Positions 46,115-56,079 of a DNA stretch of 64,000 nucleotides are shown in pieces. The position numbers and the translations under genes were made by a program. The notes under the pieces are model-generated. The model saw only the letters and a program-made list of their open reading frames with translations. It made no database searches and was not told where the DNA came from. Positions within the stretch are counted from its first letter, which is position 1. Each line of letters starts with the position of its first letter. Source of the DNA: Streptomyces sp. NBC_01237 (lineage in GTDB: Bacteria; Actinomycetota; Actinomycetes; Streptomycetales; Streptomycetaceae); contig NZ_CP108509.1 of assembly GCF_035917275.1 (NCBI RefSeq), positions 1 to 64,000 of the forward strand, in the 5' to 3' direction.

Positions 46115-47282
46115 GCTCAGTGGGATCCGGGACGGCGCCCGGGGACGGAGTTTTCTCCTCCCCAGGCGCTGTCCTGTTCGGGCGGGATGTCGCAGGTAGC
46201 GAACCCTGTCAAGGAACAATGCACTGCCTCCAACGACGGTGGGGCATCGGATGCTGTGCACTCCCCCATCGCGATGTCGTGCACTCCTGAGGCAATGCAG
46301 GGCACTCCCACCGCGATGTCGCGCATCGGATGCGGTGCATCGTCCGGACATCGGGTGCGGTGGCGGCCATCGGGTGCACTCCACTCCACACGATGGCGTC
46401 CACTCCCGGGCTGGTGGTGCGCCCGCCGCGCACTTCGGGTGCGGTGGTGCGCAATACCGGGAGTGGCGGTGCGCATCGTGATGCGGTCGGTGCGCGCACC
46501 GACCCGAGCTGGCGGGCCGACGGGTGCGCCCACCACGGCCTGGCGGTGCGCGTCATGGCGCGCGCGGCGCGTTCCGGACGGCGCGCGGGGTGCTGCGATG
46601 GAAGGCCGGATCGAGCAAAGTCCCCGTACCAAACGCCCCCTTGACTTCAGTCCCCTCGAAATCCCATATGCACAGTATGCACGTCCTATGTGTGCGGCGG
46701 ATCATGCGAACTGGGCACGAGGTCCGGGTCCGGTGGGCGCGCTTCGGTGGGGCAGCCAAGCGATGCGCACAGGCTCGGGCAGACGGTGCGCTGGGTGCGC
46801 GCACCAGGGCCGACCGGTGCGCGCATCATCACCTCCATGCGCGCACCGCGGTGCGGTGGACGGCGAGTACGGCGCACCACGATGCGCAAGCGACCTGCCA
46901 CTCAACTCGACCGGCACAATCCAGCCCACCGCCCACACCCTGTAGAGGCGGTCCACCCCAACTCAGCATGTAGAAAGCCGTCTTGTTCTCACCAGTCCCC
47001 TGTTGAGCACCGTGGCAGGCACGGACATGATGGTGGCAGGACACGTCATTTTTTGAGGGGGGACAGCCCAGTGGACGAACGGCACCGCAGGACGTGGGCC
47101 GAGCCGAATGACATATGTCGTCCCGCTCTCTTCCGCATGGCCCATTCGCCTGCCGCTTGTGCGACGCGGGCTTCGGTCTCCCCTAGCCAATGTCCACCGA
47201 GTCCGAGCGACCGCAGGCGTAGACGCCCCGTGTTCCAGAGGATCACGCCAGCCGCGTTGCCGGGTGGTGCCGTTCTGTGAGC
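46115..47282. other. 1.1-kb gene-free region with a GGTGCGC array
   Basis: No frame on either strand looks coding. Between 46416 and 46822 the heptamer GGTGCGC occurs nine times on the plus strand (starts 46416, 46446, 46468, 46489, 46523, 46545, 46785, 46794, 46816), with more copies inverted as GCGCACC. The 46200-46400 part repeats ATCGGATGC/ATCGGGTGC and GTGCACTCC words. The right 300 bases should contain the AraC-family gene promoter. Confidence 0.6.
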
Positions 47283-48251
47283 ATGACTTTGGACACCTCG
47301 CCCATGCTGGCGGGGGACCGGGAGGAGGCGGTCCGGCACGCTGTCTGGGAATCCGTCGTGCGGATCGACATTGACCACCATCCTTCACCGGAGGAAATCT
47401 CGGTCAAGGTCAAGCTGAACACGGTCGGTTCCATCGGCATCTGCTCGGGGCAGGCGACCGGCCTGACGATACGGCGGACACAACGGCTGGCGCGGGAGGA
47501 CACTGAGCCGTTCGTCTTTCTGGGCCTCCAGATGACCGGCACCAGCCTGGCAGCGCAGAACGACAACCAAGCTGTGCTGAAGCCGGGAGAGTTTGTCCTC
47601 TACGAGACATCCCGCCCCTACACGCTCGCCTTCGATACCGGTGTCGACCACCACTTCCTACGCTTCCCCCGCGCCGCGCTCGAGCTGCCCGAGCGATCGC
47701 TGCGGGAGATGACCGCGGTCACCTTCGCCCCCGACAATCCCGTTGCCGCCCTCGCCTTCGCGTACTTCTCCCGGCTGGCCGTAACGGACGGGCTGCATCA
47801 CGAACGGCACGCCCAGGCGGTCAGGGAGCCCAGCATCGAACTCCTCCGCGCAGCCGTCGTCTCCCAGCTGGGCGAATCGCCCCTGGCCCAGGAGTCACTG
47901 GAGGCAACGCTCAACCTTCGGATCATGCGATACATGCGGGAACACCTGTGTGATCGTGAGTTATCGGCCGCACAAATCGCCTCGGCGCACAACATCTCAG
48001 TCCGGCGCCTGTACACGCTGCTGGCCCGGTCGGGCATCACCCTCGGCGACTGGATCCGCTCCCACCGCCTGGAGGCGTGCCGCCGCGAACTGGCCACCCC
48101 CAATGCCCGATACCGGACGATCGCTGCGATCGGGCACAGCTGGGGCTTCATTGACGCCGCCCACTTCAGCAAAGTATTCAAACAGACATACGGCCTCTCC
48201 CCCCGTGCCTGGCGCGACCTCAACCACACCGCCCCGCCACCCTGCGCGTAG
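47283..48251 (+). CDS. AraC-family transcriptional regulator with a TTA codon
   Basis: ATG 47283 (or GTG 47277) gives 322 residues. The N-terminal half is the cupin-like AraC_binding_2 domain (MTGTSLAAQNDNQAVLKPGE, LYETSRPYTLAF). The C-terminal half is a two-HTH AraC domain: LSAAQIASAHNISVRRLYTL, then the second helix set ending AHFSKVFKQTYGLSPRAWR. A TTA codon at 47961-47963 encodes a Leu in the first HTH, so translation probably needs bldA tRNA. The regulator stands alone after a gene-free stretch; its target is unknown. Confidence 0.88.
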   Translation: MTLDTSPMLAGDREEAVRHAVWESVVRIDIDHHPSPEEISVKVKLNTVGSIGICSGQATGLTIRRTQRLAREDTEPFVFLGLQMTGTSLAAQNDNQAVLKPGEFVLYETSRPYTLAFDTGVDHHFLRFPRAALELPERSLREMTAVTFAPDNPVAALAFAYFSRLAVTDGLHHERHAQAVREPSIELLRAAVVSQLGESPLAQESLEATLNLRIMRYMREHLCDRELSAAQIASAHNISVRRLYTLLARSGITLGDWIRSHRLEACRRELATPNARYRTIAAIGHSWGFIDAAHFSKVFKQTYGLSPRAWRDLNHTAPPPCA

Positions 48252-48750
48252 AGCCGGTCGACCAGCACGGTGACCATCGCTCTGCGCGCCGAACAGAGGC
48301 TCATCGGTCTCGCGCAATGCGGTCTGCTTGTCTGCTCCAGCGGTGGCTTCTCCAAGCCAGGGTTGTCGTGCACCAGCGAGCCAGGCTGCCCAGGCAGCGG
48401 TGCCCTGGTGGCCTTGTCGGAACACCTCGTCGGCGTGGTCGCGGGCGGGCGAGTTGCTGACAGGGTCTGGTTCGGGGCGGTTACGGCAAGCGGAGGATCG
48501 GTGTTGGCCGTGTGCGCGGGACGACCTGCACGGGCGCGGGTAGGCCTGCACGCTGCCGGCCCGCCGCGGACGACATGAATCTGCGCATACCGTGATCCCA
48601 TCACGGGCGAAAGGATCGCAGGTCCTGTGCCGGGTGCGGTTGGATGTGTCGGCTGACAAGATGCGCCCTCCCCGCAGGCTGGGTGGGGACGCAACCTGGG
48701 GGCGGACAGTGGATCGCCACCGCCCGCCCCCAGAAGAGCATCAAATGCGG
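48252..48750. other. region without a supported gene
   Basis: A minus-strand frame around 48260-48450 (DEVFRQGHQGTAAWAAWLAG) has some coding character and may be a gene remnant, but it has no start, context or recognised family. Nothing else is supported. Confidence 0.4.
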
Positions 48751-49128
48751 TCAGCAGCTGCGCCACTCCATCGCCGCGTATCCGTAGAAGGCGTAACCGG
48801 ATGGCGTGTTGACCCCGAAGGAGATCCTGCGCCCCTTGGGTCCAACCGACGGACCGTTGACCTCCTTGCCGGTCGCGCTGTCCCAGAACCGGACGAAGGG
48901 GCACCGTCCGTCTGCGCGCCGGTCCTCCACCCAACCTGACGCCGAGTTTCCGCAGATCCACCCATCTGCGGCACCTTCATTGCTCACCAGATCGAAATGG
49001 GTACAGTCCTGGGCGCCCATCGGTGCCAGTCTTGCGACCGTGGACGGTGCGGAGGCCATGGCGGGAGTTGCCATGAGACCGGTGAGCAACATCATGCCCC
49101 CGGCGATGCTGACGACAGTCTTGCGCAT
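48751..49128 (-). CDS. small secreted protein
   Basis: ATG 49128 follows AAGGAG at a spacing of eight and gives 125 residues. The signal peptide (MRKTVVSIAGGMMLLTGLMA, cleavage after about residue 26, AMASA) is clear. The mature part has four cysteines and many aromatic residues (DGWICGNSASGWVEDRRADG, YAFYGYAAMEWRSC), so a small disulphide-bonded exported domain is likely. No family is recognised. It is the third type of small Cys-containing secreted protein in the window. Confidence 0.7.
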   Translation of the reverse strand: MRKTVVSIAGGMMLLTGLMATPAMASAPSTVARLAPMGAQDCTHFDLVSNEGAADGWICGNSASGWVEDRRADGRCPFVRFWDSATGKEVNGPSVGPKGRRISFGVNTPSGYAFYGYAAMEWRSC

Positions 49129-49229
49129 ATATGAGCTCCTTCGAAGAGGTCGAACGGGTAGCGCGGCCTCAATCGTTCACCCTGTCTGCACTGTCTGTCG
49201 TTGGCTCCCAGCGCAGGAACCTTGTCCCT

Positions 49230-49520
49230 GCGTGCAGGATTTACCTCTGTCTGTGCTCGCCCCGCCACGAGATATCGAGATGGAAAAGCCACCGCTGCCG
49301 CTCCACCGCGCTCGCTGCCGCCGGCGGAGATCTGCTGGCTCAACAGGCGCTGGGGAGGTCCATCTCGCTCCTGCAAGATCAAGACGGCTCTTTACGAGAT
49401 GCCACGTGCCCTCGATCACGCCGGTCGCGATCGGCCAGCCCAGGGCGAGGGCGAGATCGTAGACGAGATAGGGCTGCTGGGCCTCGAGGTAGCCCGCAGC
49501 TCGGGTGGCCGCAGTCGTGG
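49230..49520 (-). pseudogene. ISKra4-type transposase remnant
   Basis: The minus strand reads YLEAQQPYLVYDLALALGWP then IATGVIEGTWHLVKSRLDLA, the conserved C-terminal core of ISKra4-type transposases (usual form GWPIATGVIEGACRHLVKDRMD). The end of the protein (RWLFHLDISWRGEHRQ) is in another frame, so at least one frameshift is present. Only about 90 residues of the original remain. Confidence 0.6.
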
Positions 49521-49624
49521 TTGCCCAAGGAGAGCGACTCGAATGCGCGTCGCGGCCCGGTCTGAAGAGCCAGAGCCGCTGACGCGTCATCCGGAGCCGC
49601 GAAGAACTCGATGATGATGCTCAC
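49521..49624 (-). pseudogene. 5' fragment of a hypothetical gene fused to the ISKra4 remnant
   Basis: From GTG 49624 the minus strand reads VSIIIEFFAAPDDASAALAL and continues to ESLSLGN, the start of a common uncharacterised Streptomyces protein. It then runs into the transposase remnant. The rest of the gene is absent. Confidence 0.45.
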
Positions 49625-49739
49625 CCCGGCATCATGCCGGACCGCCCACAACCGAGATCGGCCGGACGGGTCGCCGTCTTCCTGGCACTGGCCCCGTACG
49701 TCATCTCAACCGGCCTTCCTCCCGTGCCGGATGCCAACG

Positions 49740-51619
49740 CCCCCGATTCTCAGTCCGGCTCGCCGGGCCTCGCGAGTGAAGTCGCCGATCGGCCAGCCGC
49801 TGGCTGATTGGTGTCCTCGTCAGCGGTTGGGGCCCGCCCCCTGCCCCGATCCGGCTGGTTGGTGTGCTGTTGCTGACGGGCGGGGTCGGTCGCGTCCTTG
49901 TCAGGCTGCTTGGGCTGCTGTCCGTCTGCGACGTCGCGGCTGCGGGCTTCGGACGCCTTCGTGAGGGCGGCCAGCCAGCGAGGTTCTTCGGGGTGTGCAG
50001 CCACGTCGCGGGATCGGTCGTACGGCCCTCCAGGTGCTCCTCGGGCATCGCAGCCTGCTGATGAGCGTGAACGGCGGCGGCCCGCTGCGCCGGGGTGAGG
50101 GCGGCGTCCCGGTCCGGGTGGTCGACGGCGTGCGGCGCCGCCTGGTCGTCGTGGTGGTGGTCGTCGGCGTACGCGGTGGCCGACGTGTGCGCGGCCGGCC
50201 CTTCGTCCCGCGCGCCGGAGAGAATCCGGGCGTCGTGGATCGCGTTCTGCAGGACAAGGCTGGCGACCCGGGCCCGCTCGTACCGGGATGACTCCCGCGG
50301 CGGCTTCCCGCCGATCCCGGCGACCCACCAGCGGTGCGGCCAGGCGAAGTCCGCGGTGTAAGTGAGCTGGTCCGGGGCGGGAGCCGGGCGGCCCTTCAGG
50401 GGCGCGGTGAGCTGACGGGAGTGCCGGGACAGGGCCGCATCCGCGATGTAGTCGTCCAGGCCGCGCGCGAAGCCACGGCCGCGCAGGGTCTCCAGCAGAT
50501 GCCGTCGCGCTTCGGCCAGGACGTGGCGGTGGTAGAAGACTCCGCGCACGTAAAGACGACCGCGGCGACGTCGACCGTGGCGAGTGCGGTGTCCACCCAG
50601 GGCCCCACCCGGGCCCGGATCGCCGCCCCGGCCGCCTGGCACCGCTGAAGGAGCCCGTCGACCATCCGCTGCCCGAACTTCAGGAGCGCGGAGACACGCC
50701 ACCACGCGAGCAGCTGGTCCAGCGGGCGCGGGGTCTTCTTGTCCGAGCGGGTCTCCTGCGCCGCCCACCATGCCAGGCCGTGGCGGGCTCGCTCGCCGGG
50801 CAGCCGGCCGTGCTTCTTCACGTAGTCGTCGGTGATGCCCTCGAGGACGTCCTCGATCCGGCGGCGGCGGGTGGAGGACCAGTCGATGAGCTCCTGGTCG
50901 ACGCCAGCTATCTCCATCACCGGGCGCAGGCCGGGCGTCACCTCCCTCGGCACAGTCGCCAGCCCGAGCTCCTCGCACACCTCGGTGGTCATCTGAAGGG
51001 TGTACAGCGTGTCGGCCGCGACCGTGCTCTCGTGCAGGGCCAGGGTGTGGATCGAGCCCCACTTCCCGTCCAGGCGCTGCCCCGTCACGGACAGCAGCAG
51101 ATGATCATGGAGCAGCGGCATCCCGGAGCGTGCTTCGTAGTGGCGGAAGCGGGCGGCGACCAGACCGCCGGGCGGCCGGACCCGGGAGATGCCGTCCTTG
51201 CCGTACCGGATCACCGCGACCTCGTCCTCGATCCACTCCAGCACCCGTATGATCGCGTACTCGTGCGCGGCCTCGATCACCCGTCGGGTCTCCTCATCCC
51301 CCAGTGCCCACAGGAGGTAGATCGTCGGCTGCGGCCGGAACACGAAGTCGACACCTGTGACCGTCACCCGGCGTCCCAGAGCGCCGGCCTTGAATGCCTT
51401 CTTCGGGGAGGCGCCCTCGGCGAGCAGGTCGGCTTCGATGCGGTCCGCGTCGGGATGGCGGCCGCGCTCGCCGAACAAGTTCCGCAACTGGCTCTCCGTG
51501 ACTTCCTCACCCGGTGCGAGTCCGAGCGCGGCCGGGCGGCGGCCGTCGCCGACGACGGTCTGGCGTAGGTAGTAGCGGTACATCTGACCGGCCCGAATGA
51601 CCCTGATATCCACTGTCAT
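49740..51619 (-). pseudogene. MobF/TrwC-type relaxase gene with frameshifts
   Basis: From ATG 51619 the frame encodes an N-terminal relaxase: a tyrosine pair in QMYRYYLRQ, FVFRPQPTIYLLWAL (usual FxPPKSVS.LWAL) and the histidine motif LLHDHLLLSVTG of HUH nucleases. Near 50540 the coding frame shifts (to GVFYHRHVLAEARRHLLETL) and near 50000 it shifts again. No helicase domain remains. MobF relaxases nick plasmid DNA for conjugal transfer, so an integrated or fused conjugative plasmid once lay here. Codon bias is well kept, so the decay is recent or the first shift is a sequence error. Confidence 0.7.
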
Positions 51620-51915
51620 GGAGACCACGTCACACGGCTCTGACCTGCAAGAAAAGGCCGATCAGTAGGACGTCCCGCCAGGGGGAGCAGCGGCCGAACT
51701 TTCTTTCCGAGTGCCCCTCGGGCGGGAAGCGGCCCCGGGCCGGACGCGAATGTCATCGCTCTCCGGCAGCCCTCACACCAAGGCCTGAACGACACCATCC
51801 AGCACCGCTGAGCACCATCCGGCACCACGGAACGAACACCCCAACAACGAGCCCCGCCTACACAGCCCCTGGCACCCGCCGGGGGCTTCGTCGTGCTGCC
51901 CCGAAGGAGTCCACC
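51620..51915. other. intergenic region
   Basis: About 300 bases between the relaxase start and the next small gene fragment. No gene is supported; GGCACCAC-type short repeats are seen near 51800-51840. Confidence 0.35.
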
Positions 51916-52056
51916 GTGCCCACCTTCGAGACCTGCCCCCGCTTCACCACCGACCTCCACCACCTCACCCCCGCCCAGCGCCGGCGCTTCCGCCGCGTAG
52001 TGCTGGACGCCTTCGTGCCGGACCTGCGCACCGGCCGCCAGTTCCGCCCCGGCTTA
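51916..52056 (+). pseudogene. 5' fragment of a RelE-like toxin gene
   Basis: GTG 51916 follows GAAGGAG and encodes VPTFETCPRFTTDLHHLTPA then QRRRFRRVVLDAFVPDLRTG, the start of a small RelE/ParE-like protein seen in Streptomyces. The sequence breaks at 52056, where an IS5-type element is inserted. Removing the element does not restore the gene, so it was already truncated. Confidence 0.5.
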
Positions 52057-52943
52057 CTGATCGTTTCAGAATGAGATCGGTGTGTTGGCTTGGCAGTTGG
52101 GTGTTGTGTCGGCAGGATCTGCCGGGTGTCTGCTGATCTAGTGCCCGATGACCTGTGGGAACGCGTAGCCCCGCTGCTGCCTCCTCGTCCGCCTCGGCGG
52201 CACCGGTATCCCGGGCGGCTGCCGGCCGATGACCGTGCTGCTCTGCGGGGCATCGTCTACGTGCTGCGCAAAAGTGTGAGCTGGCGGGACGTCCCTGCGG
52301 AGCAGGTGGGCTGCAGCGGGGTGACGGCCTGGCGGCGCCTGCGGGACTGGACCGAAGCCGGAGTCTGGCCCCGCCTCCACGAAGTCCTGCTGGCAGAACT
52401 GCGCAAAGAGGGCCTGCTGGAGATGGACGACGCCTCGATCGACGGCTCGCACGTCAGGGCCCTCAAAGGGGGGCTCACACCGGACCTTCGCCGGTCGACC
52501 GCGCACGCCCCGGCAGTAAACACCACTTGATCGTCGACCGGCGCGGAACCCCGCTCGCCGTCTCGCTGACCAGCGGGAACCGCCACGACGTCACCCAACT
52601 CATGCCCCTGCTGGACGCCATACCGCACATCCGCGGCCTGCGCGGCCGGCCACGCCACCGACCCCGACGACTGTTCGCCGACCGCGGCTACGACTACGAC
52701 AAGTACCGCCGTCGCGTCCGAGCTCGTGGGATCACACAGAAGATCGCCCGCCGCGGCACACCGCACGGCTCCGGCCTGGGCAGGACCCGCTGGGTCGTCG
52801 AGCGCACCTTCGCCTGGCTCCACCAGTTCAAACGCCTTCGGATCCGCTACGAGATACGCGCCGACCTCCACCTCGAACTACTCCAACTCCCCTGCAGCAT
52901 CATCTGCTTGAGACGACTCCGAACCGCATTCTGAAACGATCAG
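52057..52943 (+). mobile_element. intact IS5-family insertion sequence
   Basis: Inverted ends CTGATCGTTTCAGAATG (from 52057) and CATTCTGAAACGATCAG (to 52943) are perfect over 17 bp. The element is 887 bp and is flanked by a 3-bp target duplication TTA (52054-52056 and 52944-52946), as in the IS1031/IS427 groups of IS5. It carries one transposase made from two frames and looks capable of movement. Confidence 0.9.
52126..52934 (+). CDS. IS5-family transposase made by -1 frameshifting
   Basis: The first frame runs from GTG 52126 to 52530 and contains the N-terminal domain (LVPDDLWERVAPLLPPRPPR) and the first catalytic Asp in MDDASIDGSHV. The second frame continues to 52934 with the other Asp in FADRGYDYDKYR and the Glu in WVVERTFAWLHQFKRL. 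They join by a -1 slip on AAAGGGGGG at 52465-52473, which gives the canonical KGGAHTGPSPVDRARPGSKH sequence. Programmed frameshifting of this kind is standard in the group. The fused protein has about 270 residues. Confidence 0.88.
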
Positions 52944-53348
52944 TTAGAGAATGTGCCACCGAAGTTCGGTGTCGTTGTCACGGAGTCCCTGCACTCGACG
53001 CTTCACCTCAGTGTCAGTTTCGGGCGCGTGGTGCATCTTGCGTGCGTTGGTGGTCACCATGCGGAGTTCGCGGATGGCTGCGAGGGTCTTGTAGCCGGGT
53101 TCGAGGGTGATGTCGAGGCCGTACTCGTCTGCGAAGGCTTCGTAAGGAAGGCCGTAGCCGAAGCGCCGGCAGTGGACTTCGATGGTGATGAGGTCCCATT
53201 CCGGCTGCCCGATGGCCAGGGTGTCCCAGTCGCGCAAGACGACGCCCTCTGGGGTATGGAGGGCGTTTCTGTGTTGTGGGGCCCCTTGGATGAGCCCTTG
53301 GGGCAGCGTGAACTGGACAGGGTTGAGTTCGGTTTCGAGTTGAATCAC
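52944..53348 (-). pseudogene. C-terminal remnant of an aminoglycoside phosphotransferase-like gene
   Basis: The minus strand encodes about 134 residues with the APH pattern: a Brenner-like motif degraded to LIQGAPQHRN (usual HGDxHxxN) and VVLRDWDTLAIGQPEWDL, followed by a helical end. The N-terminal lobe is missing. Loss of the catalytic His and Asp in the first motif means it cannot phosphorylate. The TAA stop is the complement of the TTA target duplication of the IS. Confidence 0.65.
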
Positions 53349-53485
53349 GAAGAGTGACTGGAGTGTCCGAAATCAAGCAAGCCGTGGCTTGTCCTGAGCT
53401 TCTGGCCGGCCCCTGCAACGATCGCGCATGCACGGAGACGCGGGCCACCTTCCACCAGTGGGTTGTTCAGGGCAAGATCTTTCTC

Positions 53486-54520
53486 ATGCAGATTTTGGTA
53501 CTTGGTGGGACGTGGTTTCTCGGCCGGGCTATCGCGGAGGAAGCTCTGCACCGCGGGTGGGAAGTGACCGTGTTCAACCGAGGTCGGTCGGGCACCGCGC
53601 CCGAGGGCACTAGCTCCGTGCAGGGCGACCGCACCGTTGCAGCAGACCTGACGCGGTTGTCTGACCATGGTCCTTGGGATGCTGTGATCGACACGTCCGC
53701 CTCCGAGATGGCGCCGAGAGATGTTCTGGCCGGGGCGCGTGCTCTGGAGCCGGTGGCTGGCCGGTACGTATACGTCTCCACGGTGAACGCGTATCGGGGG
53801 TGGCCCGAGGAACCGTTGTCCGAGGAGTCGGAATTGCTGGACGGGCCGCCAGACGCGGACGTGGAGTACGGACGCCTGCCCAAAGGGTGGGAGGGGCCGG
53901 ACTGGTACTACGGGCGTCAGAAGGCCGGAGCAGAGCGGGCCGTGGGCACGGTCTTCGGCGGCGGCCGAACGGTGCTCCTTCGGCCGGGGGTCATCCTGGG
54001 TCCTGGCGAGTACGTGGGTCGACTGCCGTGGTGGTTGACACGAGCGGCCCGCGGCGGCCGCATGGTTGCCCCCGGGGCCCCTGAGAAGGCTATCCAGCCC
54101 ATCGACGTTCGGGACGTCGCCATGTTCGCTCTCAACCAGGCAGCTGCCGACCTCGGCGGGGCTTACAACTGTGTGGCTCCTATCGGGCGGGACACGATGC
54201 GCGATCTCCTGACGGCATGCGTGCTGGCTACCGGGTCCGACGCGCGATTGGCGTGGGCACCGGACAAGCTGCTCTTGGACCATGGAGTTCAGCAGTGGAC
54301 TGAACTCCCGCTCTGGCGTACGCACAAGGGTGTGTGGAGTATTCAGTCGACGCGGGCGCAGGCCGCTGGGCTGGTGTGCCGTCCGCTCGTCGAGACTGTG
54401 GAGGACACCTGGGCGTGGCTCAGCGGGGGTGGCATGCCGGTCGAGCATCCGCGGTGGGCCGAGCACGGGATGCGGCCTGAGAAGGAGGCCGCGGTTCTCG
54501 CCGCGCTCGGCCCTCGGTGA
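53486..54520 (+). CDS. NAD-dependent epimerase/dehydratase family protein
   Basis: ATG 53486 gives 344 residues; the open frame extends upstream without a credible start. The Rossmann loop is at the very start (MQILVLGGTWFLGRAIAEEA), followed by VTVFNRGRSG and VYVSTVNAYRG. A Y-Y-G-R-Q-K segment (WYYGRQKAGAE) supplies the YxxxK pair of the SDR family. This layout fits the mRNA-binding/isoflavone-reductase-like group of extended SDRs common in Streptomyces, whose substrates are unknown. It converges exactly with the TPR regulator gene, stop to stop. Confidence 0.85.
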   Translation: MQILVLGGTWFLGRAIAEEALHRGWEVTVFNRGRSGTAPEGTSSVQGDRTVAADLTRLSDHGPWDAVIDTSASEMAPRDVLAGARALEPVAGRYVYVSTVNAYRGWPEEPLSEESELLDGPPDADVEYGRLPKGWEGPDWYYGRQKAGAERAVGTVFGGGRTVLLRPGVILGPGEYVGRLPWWLTRAARGGRMVAPGAPEKAIQPIDVRDVAMFALNQAAADLGGAYNCVAPIGRDTMRDLLTACVLATGSDARLAWAPDKLLLDHGVQQWTELPLWRTHKGVWSIQSTRAQAAGLVCRPLVETVEDTWAWLSGGGMPVEHPRWAEHGMRPEKEAAVLAALGPR

Positions 54521-55876
54521 TCACGCCTCGATGGCGAGGGGGTTTTGCGCACCGAGCCTGCGCGCGGGGGAGACAGCGCTGAACGCTTCGATTTGCTCAG
54601 CGAGAGACAGAGCTGCTGGCGCGCTCCGCAGTTGGGGGCGTGTCAGTTCTATGCGTGTGGCGATCAGGCGTTCCATGAGACCGGAGCCTCGCCAGTTCGG
54701 GGGGACCTGGAAGACGGGGGTCAGTGCTTCCCGCGCCCCCTCTACCTCGTTGCGCATGAGCCGTGCGCGGGCGAGGTCGATAGCGGCGGGCCCCGAAACG
54801 ACGATCGGTACATTCGCCTGCGGCTGCGCGGAGAGCAGGTCCAAGGCGGTTGTCGCGAACTCCTCGGCACTCGTGGGATCGCGCATGAGCAGGCAGGTGG
54901 TTGCATGGCTCATGGCCGTGCGGGCGGCGTCGAAGCCGAACTCGCCACCGATGTCGTCGTGAAGTTCGTCCCGCCGACCAGTCGTCTGTTCGGACGCAGC
55001 CTTGATCGCGGCCTTCGCTTGGTCGTCCGCACGGAGATGGCCGTACGCGCGGGCCTCGATGGCGAGGAGGCGGCGTCGAGCGGTGTCTCCGATCCCTCCG
55101 AAGTTCTGGGCTGTATGAGCAAGCCGGACGGCTTCCCCAGGGCGGCCGTCCCAGAAGGCCATGAAGGCCAGCATTCCGTAGGCGTATGCCTGTACTGGCC
55201 CGTAGTCGATGGTTTTTCCGTACTGGGCCGCCGAGCGAGCGAACGACACTGCCGGGGCTAGCGCTCCCAGGTCGAAGGAGACGGCGCCGAGAAGTGCACT
55301 GGCCTGCGCTGCGGCGTGGTAGAGCCGTTTGTGCTGTTCGGGGGACCGAGTCCGTTCGAGGTTCACTTGCACCTGCTGAAGCAGGTTGTTCGCTTCGTGG
55401 AAGACTTCAGGCGGCGGGGTGTTGCCGTACTTCTGGCTGAGCTTCACCAGGTCGTCGTGGAGCTGGTCGAGCGTCAACTCGTCCAGACGCAAAGCGGCGG
55501 CTTCGCCGGAGTGAGAGGCGGCGTCCCTAGCGGTCATGAGCAGTTCACTTTCGTTGAGCACAGGCGGAGAGAGGACCCGTGAGGAGCTCTCTGACCCGTC
55601 CGTGGGCTCTTCGGAAGCCGGGCGAAGCAGAACTCCTACCGGTTGCTGGAACATACGCTCCAGAACACGGGCGGTTGGGGCGAAGGGTGTGGTCTTCACG
55701 TGACCTGCCATCAGCAGGCGTTCGTAGTGACGAGCTCCGGGCGGCGGTGCCACTTCGTGGCCCTCGCCTCGTAACTGCTCCTCCGTACGCGAGTACGCCT
55801 GGCTGAACGCTCTGTAGGAGCGGATGCCCATGTCCGTCGCCAGCTGGAACAGAACCGTGCGCCGACCCTTGTCCAT
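54521..55876 (-). CDS. TPR-containing transcriptional regulator-like protein
   Basis: ATG 55876 follows GGAGGGAAC and gives 451 residues. The first 80 residues resemble an Xre-like DNA-binding start (LATDMGIRSYRAFSQAYSRT...HYERLLMAGHVKTTPFAPTA). The rest is built of helical pairs with TPR character (AAAQASALLGAVSFDLGALA, RRLLAIEARAYGHLRADDQA). Such proteins are frequent in Streptomyces as single regulators of development or secondary metabolism. The gene is divergent from the ATPase gene at 56080, so both may share the 200-bp promoter region. Confidence 0.75.
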   Translation of the reverse strand: MDKGRRTVLFQLATDMGIRSYRAFSQAYSRTEEQLRGEGHEVAPPPGARHYERLLMAGHVKTTPFAPTARVLERMFQQPVGVLLRPASEEPTDGSESSSRVLSPPVLNESELLMTARDAASHSGEAAALRLDELTLDQLHDDLVKLSQKYGNTPPPEVFHEANNLLQQVQVNLERTRSPEQHKRLYHAAAQASALLGAVSFDLGALAPAVSFARSAAQYGKTIDYGPVQAYAYGMLAFMAFWDGRPGEAVRLAHTAQNFGGIGDTARRRLLAIEARAYGHLRADDQAKAAIKAASEQTTGRRDELHDDIGGEFGFDAARTAMSHATTCLLMRDPTSAEEFATTALDLLSAQPQANVPIVVSGPAAIDLARARLMRNEVEGAREALTPVFQVPPNWRGSGLMERLIATRIELTRPQLRSAPAALSLAEQIEAFSAVSPARRLGAQNPLAIEA

Positions 55877-56079
55877 GTTCCCTCCGGAATCGGTGATTCT
55901 CCTCGTATGGGATACCGCTCAGGTGTTCATTTGGAACTCTTCCCAGCGAGAAGGCAGTAAAAAGTCAGTCTCCAGTCATCGTGACACCCGAAAGGTCAGG
56001 GAGAAGTCAGTTCCACGACATAGCCTCCACTCCCCCCGTCGCCCACGCTAAGTGCTCAGTTCGTGACGAGGAGGGTTCC

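Noticed and set aside
46117..46632. 171-residue minus-strand frame in the GGTGCGC region
   Set aside because: Composition follows the repeat words, no start signal, no similarity to any known pattern.
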